From assembly GCA_965199595.1 (NCBI GenBank), contig OZ241182.1, positions 1,736,001 through 1,800,000 of the forward strand: 64,000 nt of DNA. The letters run 5' to 3'. This document shows, one piece after another, positions 18,003 to 28,746 of this stretch (positions are counted from its first letter, which is position 1; each line of letters begins with the position of its first letter). Source of the DNA: JBBROS01 sp965199595. Its GTDB lineage: Bacteria; Pseudomonadota; Alphaproteobacteria; Acetobacterales; Acetobacteraceae. The notes under the pieces are model-generated. The model saw only the letters and a list, made by a program, of their open reading frames with translations, was not told the DNA's origin and made no database searches. A program made the position numbers and the translations under genes.

Positions 18003-19208
18003 TCAGGTGACGGGGAACACCGGCTTGGCATCGGCGAAGCTGTCCGGGAAGATCACCTTGATGGCGCCGCCCTGCACCTGGGTGTTCACCGGGGTGGCGC
18101 CCTGGTTCTGCCCGCCGACGAATTTGGTTGGTCCGTAGGGCATGATGTGCCCGGCGAAGGTCGAGGCGGCCAGCGCCGCCGTCAGCTTGGCGCGGTCCGC
18201 CGTGCCGGCACGGCTGAGCGCATCGGCCACCAGCAGCACGCAGGAGTAGTTCAGCATCACGTTGTAGGCGAAGGTCTTGCCCATGCCGTCGACCTTCTGC
18301 TTCAGCGCCGTGGTCTTGGGATTGCGCGGGTCCGCCCAATGATTGCAGTCCATCAGGTTCTCGGCGATGGCCGGAAACTCCTTGACGAAGCGGTAGTTGG
18401 AGGCCGCCCCGTTCAGCACGCCATAGATCCCCTTCGGCTTGATCCGCTGCTGCTGCAGCGTGCGGGCCAGGAGCACGAACTCGGCATAGTAGTCCGACGG
18501 CAGGATCAGGTCCGGCGCGAGTGAGCGGATGCGGAGCGCGATGTTGCTCATGTCGCGGGCCGGGGTGGGGTGGGCGATGGTGTCCAGGATCTCGAAGCCG
18601 CGCTTGGGCAGCTCGGTCTGCATCAGCTTGGCCAGGCCGCTGCCGAACAGCCCGTCCTCATGCACCAGCACCACCGTCCTGGCCGGCTTGCCCGCCGCGT
18701 CGTTCAGCAGGACCAGGTTGTCGAGCGCCACCGACGTCACCTTGCCGAAGCCCGGCGCGAAGCGGAACGTGTTGGTGAGGCCGCGCGAGACGATGCTGTC
18801 GGAGACGCCGACATCGACGACATAGGGCAGGTCGTAGCGCGAGGCGGCCTGGCTGGCGGCGAGGCAGATGGGGCTGGCGAAGCCGCCGACCACCGCACAG
18901 ACGCCCTCGGACTGCATCCGCTCCACCTCCTGGGTGCCCGCATCCGGCATGGAGCGGGCGTCGCCGAACACCATCTCCAGCTTGGCGCCGCCCATGCCGC
19001 CGATCCCGCCTGCCGCGTTGATCTCGTCGATGGCGATCTGCGCGCCCAGCCGCCCGAGTTCGCCATCCTGTGCCAGCGCGCCGGTCACGGGCTGCAGGAT
19101 GCCGAGCTTCACGGCGGCGGGCTGCGCGCGCGGCAGGGTGGGGGCGGCCAGGCTCATGGATGCGGTGGCGGTGCCGGCGAGCACCGTGCGTCGGGTGAGG
19201 GAGATCAT
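18003..19208 (-). CDS. LivK-type periplasmic binding protein
   Basis: A 401-residue type-I periplasmic binding protein (LivK/amide-binding class). A Tat-like signal (LTRRTVLAGTATASMSLAAPTLPRA) leads into VKLGILQPVTGALAQDGELGRLGAQIAIDEINAAGG, the usual first strand-helix of the fold. It is the first gene of the leftward operon and so the promoter-proximal one, which fits the high amount needed of a binding protein. The ligand is unknown; the downstream catabolic genes suggest it binds the pathway substrate. ATG at 19208 is the only start that gives a complete signal. Confidence 0.9.
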   Translation of the reverse strand: MISLTRRTVLAGTATASMSLAAPTLPRAQPAAVKLGILQPVTGALAQDGELGRLGAQIAIDEINAAGGIGGMGGAKLEMVFGDARSMPDAGTQEVERMQSEGVCAVVGGFASPICLAASQAASRYDLPYVVDVGVSDSIVSRGLTNTFRFAPGFGKVTSVALDNLVLLNDAAGKPARTVVLVHEDGLFGSGLAKLMQTELPKRGFEILDTIAHPTPARDMSNIALRIRSLAPDLILPSDYYAEFVLLARTLQQQRIKPKGIYGVLNGAASNYRFVKEFPAIAENLMDCNHWADPRNPKTTALKQKVDGMGKTFAYNVMLNYSCVLLVADALSRAGTADRAKLTAALAASTFAGHIMPYGPTKFVGGQNQGATPVNTQVQGGAIKVIFPDSFADAKPVFPVT

Positions 19209-19392
19209 GGCAGGCCTGGCCCTTCTGTGCGGGACGCCGGGGTGGCGACGACCGGGGTGGCGGCGATCGGCCGCGTCATGCCGCGCCGGACCTTGGCGGG
19301 ATCGCCAAGTTGTCCACATTATGGAACATCTCGTTTGCGTCAATCCGGGTTTTGCCGTCAAGTCCGGTTCGCAGCGGGAAAGGAGACGGCGC
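19209..19392. promoter_or_regulatory. Divergent control region with candidate operator
   Basis: This 184-base gap separates the leftward livK operon from the rightward aconitase-family genes, so it must hold two promoters. An imperfect dyad, TGTCCA-N6-TGGAACA type (19311-19328, TGTCCACATTATGGAACA), stands out in an AT-richer patch. A GntR/HutC-type regulator is encoded in the rightward unit and is the obvious candidate to bind here. A good ribosome site (AAAGGAGACGG, ending about 3 bases before 19393) precedes the rightward start. Exact promoters were not resolved. Confidence 0.45.
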
Positions 19393-20796
19393 ATGGCCGC
19401 AGGCACGATGTTCGACAAGGTCTGGAACCGCCACGTCGTCGCCGACCTGGGCGAGGGCTGGTCCCTGCTGCACATCGACCGCCACCTGCTGCACGACCTC
19501 TCGGGCGGCCGGGCCCTGACCGACGTGCTGGAGCGTGGCCTTGCCGTGCGCAACCCGGAACTGGCCTTCGCCACGCCGGACCACGCCGTTTCCAGCGCGC
19601 CGGACCGCGAGCACTCGGGTTTCGTGCCGGGCGAGCGGCTGCGTGCCAGCCTGCGGCGGCAGGCGGCGGCGACCGGCATCCGCTTCTTCGACCTGGGGCA
19701 GGACGGGCAGGGTATCGTGCATGTGATGGGGCCGGAGCTGGGCATCGTGCTGCCCGGCGTCACGCTGATCTGCGGTGACAGCCATACCTGCACCAATGGC
19801 GGGCTGGGCGCCCTGGCCTTCGGCGTCGGCTCCTCCGAACTGACCCATGCGCTGGCAACCCAGACCCTGCGGCAACGGCGGCCCAGGCGGATGCGCGTGC
19901 GCTTCGAGGGGCGGCCCGGCCCCGGCGTCACGCCCAAGGACCTGGTGCTGCACCTGATCGGCCGCCTGGGTGCCGCCGCCGGCACCGGCCATGCCGTGGA
20001 ATATGCCGGCGAGGCGGTGCGCGCGCTGGGCATCGAGGGCCGCATGACGATCTGCAACCTGTCGATCGAGCTGGGCGCCAAGATCGGCATGGTGGCGCCG
20101 GACGACACGACGTTCCAGTATATCGCCGGCCGCCGCTTCGCCCCCGCAGGCACGCTGTTCGACCAGGCCGTGGCCTATTGGCGCACCCTGCCGACCGACG
20201 AGGCGGCGGTGTTCGACCGCGAAGTGGTGGTGGATGCCGCCGCCGTGCCGCCCACCATCACCTGGGGCACCAGCCCCGAGCACGCCATCGCCATCGACCA
20301 GCCGGTGCCGGACCCCAGGAACGCCGCCGACCCGGCGCAGCGCGCGGCCTGGCTGGCGGCGCTGGAGTACATGGACCTGGTGCCGGGCCAGCGCCTGGTG
20401 GGCACCAAGGTGGACTGGGTGTTCATCGGCTCCTGCACCAACAGCCGCCTGTCGGACCTCCGGGACGCCGCTGCCGTGGTGCGCGGCGGGCATGTGGCCC
20501 CGGGTGTCACCGCCTGGGTGGTGCCGGGCTCGGAGCGGGTGAAGCGCGATGCGGAGGCGGAGGGGCTGGACCGGGTGTTCGTCGAGGCCGGGTTCGGCTG
20601 GCGGGAGCCGGGGTGCAGCATGTGCGTGGCGGCCAATGGGGAACGGGTGCCGCCGGGCCAGCGCTCCGTCTCCACGTCCAACCGCAACTTCGTGGGGCGC
20701 CAGGGTCCGGGCGCGCGCACGCACCTGGCCTCGCCTGCCATGGCCGCGGCCGCGGCGCTCAGCGGTGCGCTGGTCGATGTGCGGCGGATGGGCTGA
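19393..20796 (+). CDS. Aconitase-family hydratase, large subunit (LeuC-like)
   Basis: A 467-residue [4Fe-4S] hydro-lyase large subunit resembling LeuC/HacA/dimethylmaleate hydratase. The three cluster cysteines are visible: one in GSCTN (Cys348) and two in the CSMC motif (Cys408, Cys411). Substrate-loop CGDSHTCTNGGLGALAFGVGSSE and the ending GRQGPGARTHLASPAMAAAAAL are typical. Start ATG 19393 follows a strong AAAGGAGA ribosome site; a second ATG five codons on is possible. It is coupled to its small subunit by 2 bases. No other leucine genes are present, and it is divergent from a hydantoinase/lyase operon, so a catabolic hydratase acting on a maleate-type acid is more likely than leucine synthesis. 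Confidence 0.88.
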   Translation: MAAGTMFDKVWNRHVVADLGEGWSLLHIDRHLLHDLSGGRALTDVLERGLAVRNPELAFATPDHAVSSAPDREHSGFVPGERLRASLRRQAAATGIRFFDLGQDGQGIVHVMGPELGIVLPGVTLICGDSHTCTNGGLGALAFGVGSSELTHALATQTLRQRRPRRMRVRFEGRPGPGVTPKDLVLHLIGRLGAAAGTGHAVEYAGEAVRALGIEGRMTICNLSIELGAKIGMVAPDDTTFQYIAGRRFAPAGTLFDQAVAYWRTLPTDEAAVFDREVVVDAAAVPPTITWGTSPEHAIAIDQPVPDPRNAADPAQRAAWLAALEYMDLVPGQRLVGTKVDWVFIGSCTNSRLSDLRDAAAVVRGGHVAPGVTAWVVPGSERVKRDAEAEGLDRVFVEAGFGWREPGCSMCVAANGERVPPGQRSVSTSNRNFVGRQGPGARTHLASPAMAAAAALSGALVDVRRMG

Positions 20797-20798
20797 CG

Positions 20799-21419
20799 AT
20801 GCAGCGCTTCACCGTCCTGACCGGCGTCGCCGCCCCGCTGCTGCGCGACAACGTTGATACTGACATCATCATCCGCGTGGAGCGCCTGACCGGGACCACG
20901 CGGGAGAGCATGGGGGCGGTTGCCTTCGAGAGCTGGCGGTTCCTGCCGGATGGCACGGAGGACCCGGCCTTCCCGCTGAACCAGCCGGCGTTCCGCGGCG
21001 CGCCCATCCTGCTGGCCGGGTCCAACTTCGGCTGCGGCTCCTCACGCGAGGGTGCGGTGTGGGCGATGATGGGCATGGGGCTGCGCTGCGTGATCGCGGA
21101 GAGCTTCGGCGACATCTTCTTCAACAACTGCTTCCAGAACGGCATGCTGCCCATCCGCCTGCCCGGCGAGACCGTGCGGCGGCTGGCGAAGCAGTGCAGC
21201 GCCGGCAATGCCTGCCTCACGGTGGATCTGGAGCGGCAGGTGGTGGTGGCCGCGGATGGCGAGGCGATCGGGTTTGCCGTGGAGCCGATGCGGCGGACGG
21301 CGCTGCTGGAAGGGCTGGACGAGATCGGCCTCACCCTGAAGCACGCGGAGGCGATCCTGGCCTATCAGGCGGCGGACCGCATCAGCCAGCCGTGGGTCTG
21401 GTCGCCCACCCGGTTCTGA
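20799..21419 (+). CDS. Aconitase-family hydratase, small subunit (LeuD-like)
   Basis: A 206-residue swivel-domain subunit of the LeuD class. The opening RDNVDTDIIIRVERL and the catalytic block GSNFGCGSSREGAVWAMMGMGLRCVIAESFGDIFFNN are both intact; the latter carries the catalytic serine and substrate arginine. It begins 2 bases after the large-subunit stop, so the two are surely co-expressed. Length (206) is that of proteobacterial LeuD rather than the shorter archaeal type. Function follows that of the large subunit. Confidence 0.88.
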   Translation: MQRFTVLTGVAAPLLRDNVDTDIIIRVERLTGTTRESMGAVAFESWRFLPDGTEDPAFPLNQPAFRGAPILLAGSNFGCGSSREGAVWAMMGMGLRCVIAESFGDIFFNNCFQNGMLPIRLPGETVRRLAKQCSAGNACLTVDLERQVVVAADGEAIGFAVEPMRRTALLEGLDEIGLTLKHAEAILAYQAADRISQPWVWSPTRF

Positions 21420-21422
21420 GCC

Positions 21423-22301
21423 GTGGCCGACATCCGGGGCCGCGCAGCGTCAGGGGCGGCATCAGCCCCGGGCGGGATGGCGCCGGGCGGGATGGCGCCG
21501 GGCGGGATGGCGCTTGGCGGGCGCGGCAGTGTGCCGATGCCGCTGTATCACCGCATCTACCTGGTGCTGCGCCAGCAGATCGCCGAGGGCCACTGGGCCG
21601 CGGACGAGGCCATGCCCGGCGAGCACGAGCTGGCGAGCGCCTTCGGCGTGGCCCGCATCACCGTGCGCCGCGCGCTGGACCGGCTGGAAAAGGAGAAGCT
21701 GATCACCCGCCGGCGCGGCAGCGGCACCTTCGCCCAACCCGGCGGCGACATCGCTCCCATGCGGCAGAACCTGGGCGGCCTGCTGGAGAACCTGCTGATC
21801 ATGGGGCTGAAGACCACCGTGCGCGTGCTGGACTTCAGCTATACCAGCGCACCCGCCGACGTGGCCGCCGCGCTGGAGGTGCCGCCGCGAACCCCCGTGC
21901 AGAAGGCCGTCCGGGTGCGCTGCCATCAGGGGGTGCCCTTCTCCTTCCTGACCACCTGGGTGCCGGAGGACGTGGGCCGCCACTACCGCAGCGCCGACCT
22001 GGCCCGGCGCCCGCTGCTCGCGTTGCTGGAAGAAGCCGGGTACGCCGTGTCGCGGGCCGACCAGGTGATCTCCGCCAAGGTCGCGGACGCCGCCGTGGCG
22101 CGGGCGTTGGAGGTGGAGGTGGGCGCCGCCCTGCTCTATGTGCGGCGGCAGGTGCGGGACCCGGCGGAGCGCGTCGTCGAATACATCCAGGCGCTGTACC
22201 GGCCGGACCTGTATGAATACCAGATGACCATGCGCCGGGTGTCGCGCTCGGGGAAGTCCTTGTGGTCCGCGGAGGCGGAGGCCCCGGCCGAACAGGGCTG
22301 A
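21423..22301 (+). CDS. GntR-family (HutC type) transcription regulator
   Basis: A 292-residue regulator: winged helix at about residues 39-105 (YHRIYLVLRQQIAEGHW, then PGEHELASAFGVARITVRRALDRLEKEKLITRRRGSGTF) and a C-terminal UTRA ligand-binding domain (about 130-280). GntR/HutC proteins are usually repressors relieved by a pathway intermediate. It lies 3 bases after the small hydratase subunit and so belongs to the same unit. The start is given as GTG 21423; the first ~38 residues are low complexity and contain a GGMAP tandem repeat with several in-frame ATGs, so the true start may be later. It probably controls the divergent operons. Confidence 0.85.
   Translation: MADIRGRAASGAASAPGGMAPGGMAPGGMALGGRGSVPMPLYHRIYLVLRQQIAEGHWAADEAMPGEHELASAFGVARITVRRALDRLEKEKLITRRRGSGTFAQPGGDIAPMRQNLGGLLENLLIMGLKTTVRVLDFSYTSAPADVAAALEVPPRTPVQKAVRVRCHQGVPFSFLTTWVPEDVGRHYRSADLARRPLLALLEEAGYAVSRADQVISAKVADAAVARALEVEVGAALLYVRRQVRDPAERVVEYIQALYRPDLYEYQMTMRRVSRSGKSLWSAEAEAPAEQG
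21471..21515 (+). repeat. Three 15-bp tandem repeats in the regulator N-terminus
   Basis: Three consecutive copies of GGCGGGATGGCGCCG (the third ends in CTT) encode G-G-M-A-P units before the DNA-binding domain of the GntR protein. Each copy contains an in-frame ATG preceded by a GGCGGG purine stretch, so copy number does not disturb the frame and may supply alternative starts. Confidence 0.85.
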
Positions 22302-22352
22302 GGAGCCTCAAGCCTCGGCGCCATCGAAACGCTGAGCGGGCTGGGGGCCCGG

Positions 22353-22387
22353 GTCCGCTCCGGCAGGTGGAGGCCTGCGGAGCGGAC
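22353..22387. terminator. Bidirectional hairpin between convergent genes
   Basis: GTCCGCTCCGGCAGG and CCTGCGGAGCGGAC face each other across a 6-base loop, giving a 14-pair GC-rich stem with one bulged G. It lies between the regulator stop (22301) and the isocitrate dehydrogenase stop (22439), where a shared terminator is expected. No long T run follows on either side, so termination may be Rho-assisted. Confidence 0.6.
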
Positions 22388-22438
22388 GGACGATTTCAGC
22401 CTACCGGACGGGTGGAGCCCTGGTCGGCAGGCGCCGGG

Positions 22439-24661
<2,223 letters not shown>

Positions 24662-24773
24662 GCGCTGACCTCTGCAAGCGGTTCTGCTGCCGCTGAGTTG
24701 GTTTGAACGATAACGGCCGGTCTTGTCGCATCTGCGGGTGGGAAGGACAATCGCCGGGCCTGAAATCACAGGT

Positions 24774-26120
24774 TCAGCCGGGTTGGGCGGCGGCGCGGCG
24801 GGCGGTGACGAACTGGTTCTCGGGCCGGGGCAGGCCCAGGTTCTCCCGCAGGGTGGTGCCCGCATACTCCCGCCGCAGCAGCCCCCGGTTCCGCAGGATC
24901 GGCGCCACGCCATCCGCGAACAGCCGCAGCTGACCCGGCTGCGCCTCGACCAGCATGAAGCCGTCGCAGGCCCCACCCTCGAGCCACTCCTGCATCTCGT
25001 CGGCGATCTCCTCGGCGGTGCCCACGAAATGGTCCTTGGGGAACCCGAAGCGCATCACGAACTGCCGGACCGTGAGGGAGTCCTCGCGCGCGGCCCGCAG
25101 CATGTGCGTCATGTCCCCCTTGAACCCCTCCGCGACGCGCTCGATCGCCTGCAGCGGGAAGGGGTCGTCCAGGCCATAGGGCCGCAGGTCGAAGCCGTGG
25201 AACGAGCCGCTGAGATACCTGATGGCGCCCTCGATCCCGATCGTCTCGCGCCGGGCCGCCTGCGCGGCCTGGGCTGCCGCGCGCGTGGGGGCGATCAGTG
25301 GAGCGCAGGAGGGCAGGATCGCGACCGATCCGGGGTCGCGGCCATAGGCGGCGGCGCGGGCCTTCAGCTTGCGGTAGAACTCCTGGTTCGCACCCAGGCC
25401 GTAGCCGCCCGGGGTGAACACGCAGTCGATGAAGCGGGCCGCGAAGTCGATGCCCTCGTCGGACGCCGTGGCCGAGAACACGATGGGCCGCCCCTGCCGC
25501 GACCGGTGCAGGTTGAGCGGCCCCTTCGACTCGAAATACTTGCCCTTGTGGTTCAGCGCATGGAGCTTCTCCGGCAGCAGGAACACGCCGCGCCCCTTGT
25601 CCTGCGGCAGGGCGTCGTCCTCGAAGCTGTCCCACAGCCCGGTGACGACGCGGTAGGCTTCCTCCCCGATCTCGTAGCGCTCCTGGTGGGACACCGCCTG
25701 GAAGCGGCCATAATTGTCGGAGGAACCCTTGGGGTCGGTCGTGACCAGGTTCCACCCGGCGCGGCCGTCGCTGATGTGGTCGAGCGACAGGATCGAGCGG
25801 GCGATGTTGAACGGCTCGCAGAAGGTGGTCGACATGGTGCCGATCAGCCCGATATGCGTCGTCACGGCGGCGATGGCGGCCAGCAGGGTTGTCGCCTCGA
25901 ACCGGTCCAGCCGATGCGGAGGCGAGACCTCGTCGGCCCACAGCGTGTCGGCGACGAAGAAGAAGTCTGCCTTGAACTCCTCGGCGATCAGCGCCTGTTC
26001 CTTGTGCTTCTGGAAGTTGGTGCCGGGGTAGGGCGGCATCCCCGGGTCCAGCCAGTCTGACCCGGTGCGGCCGGCGCCCTCCGGCATCAGGCCGAGTTTC
26101 ATGTAGCCGTTCATCATCAT
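24774..26120 (-). CDS. LLM-class flavin-dependent monooxygenase
   Basis: A 448-residue luciferase-like monooxygenase of the NtaA/SnaA/DszA subgroup, which uses FMNH2 from a separate reductase. Recognisable blocks: FFVADTLWADE, then DRFEATTLLAAIAAVTTHIGLIGTMSTTF and ARSILSLDHISDGRAGWNLVTTDPKGSSDNYG. There are three ATGs in a row; the AGGGG ribosome site sits only 2 bases from the first (26120), so the third (26114) may be the real start. A perfect 9-base inverted repeat lies 11-34 bases upstream. The substrate is unknown; relatives act on chelators, sulfur heterocycles or sulfonates. Confidence 0.88.
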   Translation of the reverse strand: MMMNGYMKLGLMPEGAGRTGSDWLDPGMPPYPGTNFQKHKEQALIAEEFKADFFFVADTLWADEVSPPHRLDRFEATTLLAAIAAVTTHIGLIGTMSTTFCEPFNIARSILSLDHISDGRAGWNLVTTDPKGSSDNYGRFQAVSHQERYEIGEEAYRVVTGLWDSFEDDALPQDKGRGVFLLPEKLHALNHKGKYFESKGPLNLHRSRQGRPIVFSATASDEGIDFAARFIDCVFTPGGYGLGANQEFYRKLKARAAAYGRDPGSVAILPSCAPLIAPTRAAAQAAQAARRETIGIEGAIRYLSGSFHGFDLRPYGLDDPFPLQAIERVAEGFKGDMTHMLRAAREDSLTVRQFVMRFGFPKDHFVGTAEEIADEMQEWLEGGACDGFMLVEAQPGQLRLFADGVAPILRNRGLLRREYAGTTLRENLGLPRPENQFVTARRAAAQPG

Positions 26121-26479
26121 CCCCTGGGCTGTTGCACCGAACGGACGGTGCAACCGGTTGCTGACCGAAGCGTCCCGAATGCCGCCGCGGCGGCCGAGAG
26201 CCTGCGCCCGTTCTGCAGGATCCCGACCAGGCCCGGTCCGGGTGCGAACGTCATCGGCAGCCCGGCCTTCGCCACTGCCGCAACCGGCACCTGGCACCTG
26301 GCACGATGCCGGCGGGCGGCGAGTGTATGGAGGCGCTTCATGCCGGCTGCAGTCTGGGCACCCGCCCATCCGGACGCAAGCACCCCCCGCTCAGGCGGAA
26401 GCCGTTGATCTCGAGCACGGGCTCTGCCTAGCATCACCCGGCCAAGCGGCGCCACAGGCCGCAGGCAGGGAGGCCATGA
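26121..26479. other. Divergent non-coding region
   Basis: A 359-base gap between the leftward monooxygenase gene and the rightward solute-binding protein gene. It holds the 26131-26154 inverted repeat, a short GGCACCT direct repeat near 26286-26303, and an AGGGAGG ribosome site just before 26480. No reading frame with family features was seen on either strand. Confidence 0.6.
26131..26154. promoter_or_regulatory. Perfect inverted repeat upstream of the monooxygenase
   Basis: GTTGCACCG and CGGTGCAAC form a perfect 9-base dyad around a 6-base spacer. It begins 11 bases upstream of the monooxygenase start, in its 5' leader. It could be an operator for a dimeric repressor or an RNA hairpin that affects translation. 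No regulator gene is adjacent. Confidence 0.5.
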
Positions 26480-27697
26480 ATGACCGATCCACACGACCAC
26501 GCGCAGCCATCACCGGACGGAGGCGCGCGAGCACCGGGACTGGGGCGCCGCCTGGTGCTGGCAGCCGGCGCAGCGACGGCGGCCATGCCAGCCTTCCGGC
26601 CCGCCCGCGCCGCCGGCCCGGTGGACCTCTCGATCATCGACGTCGCGGGCAACCTGCAGCTCACCAAAGCGGGCATCGAACGCTTCCGCACCGGCAATCC
26701 GGGCCTGGTGTCCCGCATCACCTACTCGCAGGCGCCATCGCCGGAGCTGCCGGGCAAGCTGAAGGCGCAGCAGGCGGCGAACCGCGTGGACATCGACCTG
26801 GTGCTGACCGGTCCCGGCGCGCTCTCCGATGGCGTGACGCAGGGCCTGTGGGAGGAGATGCTGCCGCGCCACGCCGCGTCCCTCCCAAAGCTTGAGGCGT
26901 TGTTCACCCCCGGCGCCCGCATGATGCAGGAGAACTTCGGCCGCGGGCAGGGGATCGCCGTCGCCTATTCGCCCTCCGGCCCCCTGTTCGAATACGCACC
27001 CGCCCGCGTGAAGGACGTGCCGAAGACCGCGGCCGACCTGCTGGCCTGGGTGCGTGCGCACCCGAACCGATTCACCTATGCCCGCCCCTACAACTCCGGC
27101 CCGGGCTGGACCTGGTTGCAGGGCCTTCCGTACATCCTCGGCGACGCCGACCCGCGCGACCCCATCAAGGGCTGGGACAAGAGCTGGGCCTATCTGCAGG
27201 CGATGGGCGAGCACATCGACTATTATCCCAGCGGCACCGCGGCGATGATGAAGGAGCTGGCGGAGGAGACGCGGGACGTCGTCGTCTCCACCTGCGGCTG
27301 GGACATCAACCCGCGCGTGCTGGGCGTGGTGCCGAAGGACACCGAGGTGTTCATGCTGGACGGCACCCGCTGGCTGCCGGACACGCAGTTCATGTGCGTG
27401 CCCAAGGGCGTGTCGGCGGAGAAGCTCCCGGTGCTGCTGCAGCTGATGTCGTTCATGCTGATGCCGGAGCAGCAGGCCGGCACCTATGACCGCGGGTATT
27501 TCTACCCCGGTCCGGTCACCGACGTGCCGCTATCCGCCGCGCCGCCCGAGAGCCAGGCGGTGGTGCGGGACTACGGGCGGCCGCAGTATGCGCGCTGGAT
27601 CGCCGAGCGCCCTGTGGAGACGCCGCTCACGCCGGACCGGCTGGTGATGGCGTTCCGCCGCTGGGACGAGCAGATCGGCTCGAAACGCACCAAGTGA
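26480..27697 (+). CDS. ABC transporter solute-binding protein (family 1)
   Basis: A 405-residue extracellular solute-binding protein of the iron/spermidine/sugar type. A Tat-like signal (GLGRRLVLAAGAATAAMPAFRPARAA) leads to VDLSIIDVAGNLQLTKAGIERF. Start ATG 26480 follows GGGAGG. It ends in GTGA, where the next gene starts. No permease or ATPase follows, so it must use a transporter encoded elsewhere or act as a sensor. With two sugar-type oxidoreductases downstream, a carbohydrate or polyol ligand is plausible. Confidence 0.85.
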   Translation: MTDPHDHAQPSPDGGARAPGLGRRLVLAAGAATAAMPAFRPARAAGPVDLSIIDVAGNLQLTKAGIERFRTGNPGLVSRITYSQAPSPELPGKLKAQQAANRVDIDLVLTGPGALSDGVTQGLWEEMLPRHAASLPKLEALFTPGARMMQENFGRGQGIAVAYSPSGPLFEYAPARVKDVPKTAADLLAWVRAHPNRFTYARPYNSGPGWTWLQGLPYILGDADPRDPIKGWDKSWAYLQAMGEHIDYYPSGTAAMMKELAEETRDVVVSTCGWDINPRVLGVVPKDTEVFMLDGTRWLPDTQFMCVPKGVSAEKLPVLLQLMSFMLMPEQQAGTYDRGYFYPGPVTDVPLSAAPPESQAVVRDYGRPQYARWIAERPVETPLTPDRLVMAFRRWDEQIGSKRTK

Positions 27698-28746
27698 GCC
27701 GGGTGGCCGGGCGGTTCGTCGCCATCGGGCTCGATCACCGCCACATCTGGGACCTGGTCGCCGGGCTGCTCGCCGCCGGGTCGGAGTGTGCCGGCTGGTG
27801 GCCCGGCACGTCGGACCCCGGTGTGGTCGCCGGGTTCCGCAGGCGCTTCCCGGACCTGCCGGAGGTGGCGGACCAGGCGGCGCTGCTGGAGGATCGCACC
27901 GCCGGGCTCATGGTGTGCGCCGCCGTGCCGGCGGACCGCGCCGGCCTCGCCATCGCCGCCATGCGCCACGGCAAGGACGTGCTGATGGACAAGCCCGGCG
28001 TCACCACGGCGGCGGACCTGGTCCTGCTGCAGCAGGCGGTGGCGGAGACCGGGCGGATCTTCTCCATCTGCTTTTCCGAGCGGTTCCTGGTGCCCGCAAC
28101 CGGCGTGGCGCTGCGGCTGGTGCGGGAGGGGGCGATCGGGCGCGTGGTGCAGACCGCTGGCTTCGGGCCGCACCGGCTGAACCGCGACATGCGGCCGCCG
28201 TGGTTCTTCGACCCCGCCCGCTACGGCGGCATCCTGGCCGATATCGGCTCCCACCAGATCGACCAGTTCCTGGCCTTCACCGGCTCTACCGATACGCGGA
28301 TCGTGGCGAGCACGGTGGGCGTGTTCGACGATCCGCGGCAGGCGGACTTCGAGAACTTCGGGGAGGTGCTGCTGCGGAGCGACCGGGCCTGCGGCTATTG
28401 CCGGGTCGACTGGTTCACGCCGGATGGGCTGCCGAGCTGGGGCGACGGGCGGCTGACCATCACCGGCACCGAAGGCAGCATCGAGTTGCGCAAGTATGTC
28501 GACATCGAGGGCCGCCCCGGCACCAACCACCTGTTCCTCGCCGGCCGCGCGGGAACCCGGCACATCGACTGCGCCGCCGAGCCCGTGACCTATTTCCGTG
28601 ATCTGCTGGCGGATGTGCGGGACCGCACCGCAACGGCGATGAGCCAGGCGCATGTCTGGACCGTGTGCCGCCTGGCGCTGGCGGCGCAGGCGGGGGCGGA
28701 GCGCGTGCGGCTGCCGGGTGGATTGCCATTGGACGCACCGGCATGA
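27694..28746 (+). CDS. Gfo/Idh/MocA family oxidoreductase
   Basis: A 350-residue NAD(P)-dependent oxidoreductase. It has a degenerate Rossmann start (RFVAIGLDHRHIWDLVAGLLAAGSE), the family motif GKDVLMDKPGVTT (the K of the EKP-like motif is kept, E replaced by D) and the substrate-side DIGSHQIDQFLAFTG with the catalytic histidine. Start is GTG 27694, overlapping the binding-protein stop (GTGA). The nucleotide loop lacks the usual GxGxxG, so cofactor binding may be weak. Substrate likely a sugar, inositol or derivative. Confidence 0.83.
   Translation: MSRVAGRFVAIGLDHRHIWDLVAGLLAAGSECAGWWPGTSDPGVVAGFRRRFPDLPEVADQAALLEDRTAGLMVCAAVPADRAGLAIAAMRHGKDVLMDKPGVTTAADLVLLQQAVAETGRIFSICFSERFLVPATGVALRLVREGAIGRVVQTAGFGPHRLNRDMRPPWFFDPARYGGILADIGSHQIDQFLAFTGSTDTRIVASTVGVFDDPRQADFENFGEVLLRSDRACGYCRVDWFTPDGLPSWGDGRLTITGTEGSIELRKYVDIEGRPGTNHLFLAGRAGTRHIDCAAEPVTYFRDLLADVRDRTATAMSQAHVWTVCRLALAAQAGAERVRLPGGLPLDAPA

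Noticed and set aside
19393..21419. Leucine biosynthesis leuCD.
   Set aside because: Not excluded, but no leuA/leuB is near, the pair is divergent from a hydantoinase/lyase operon and precedes a HutC-type regulator, so a catabolic paralogue is preferred.
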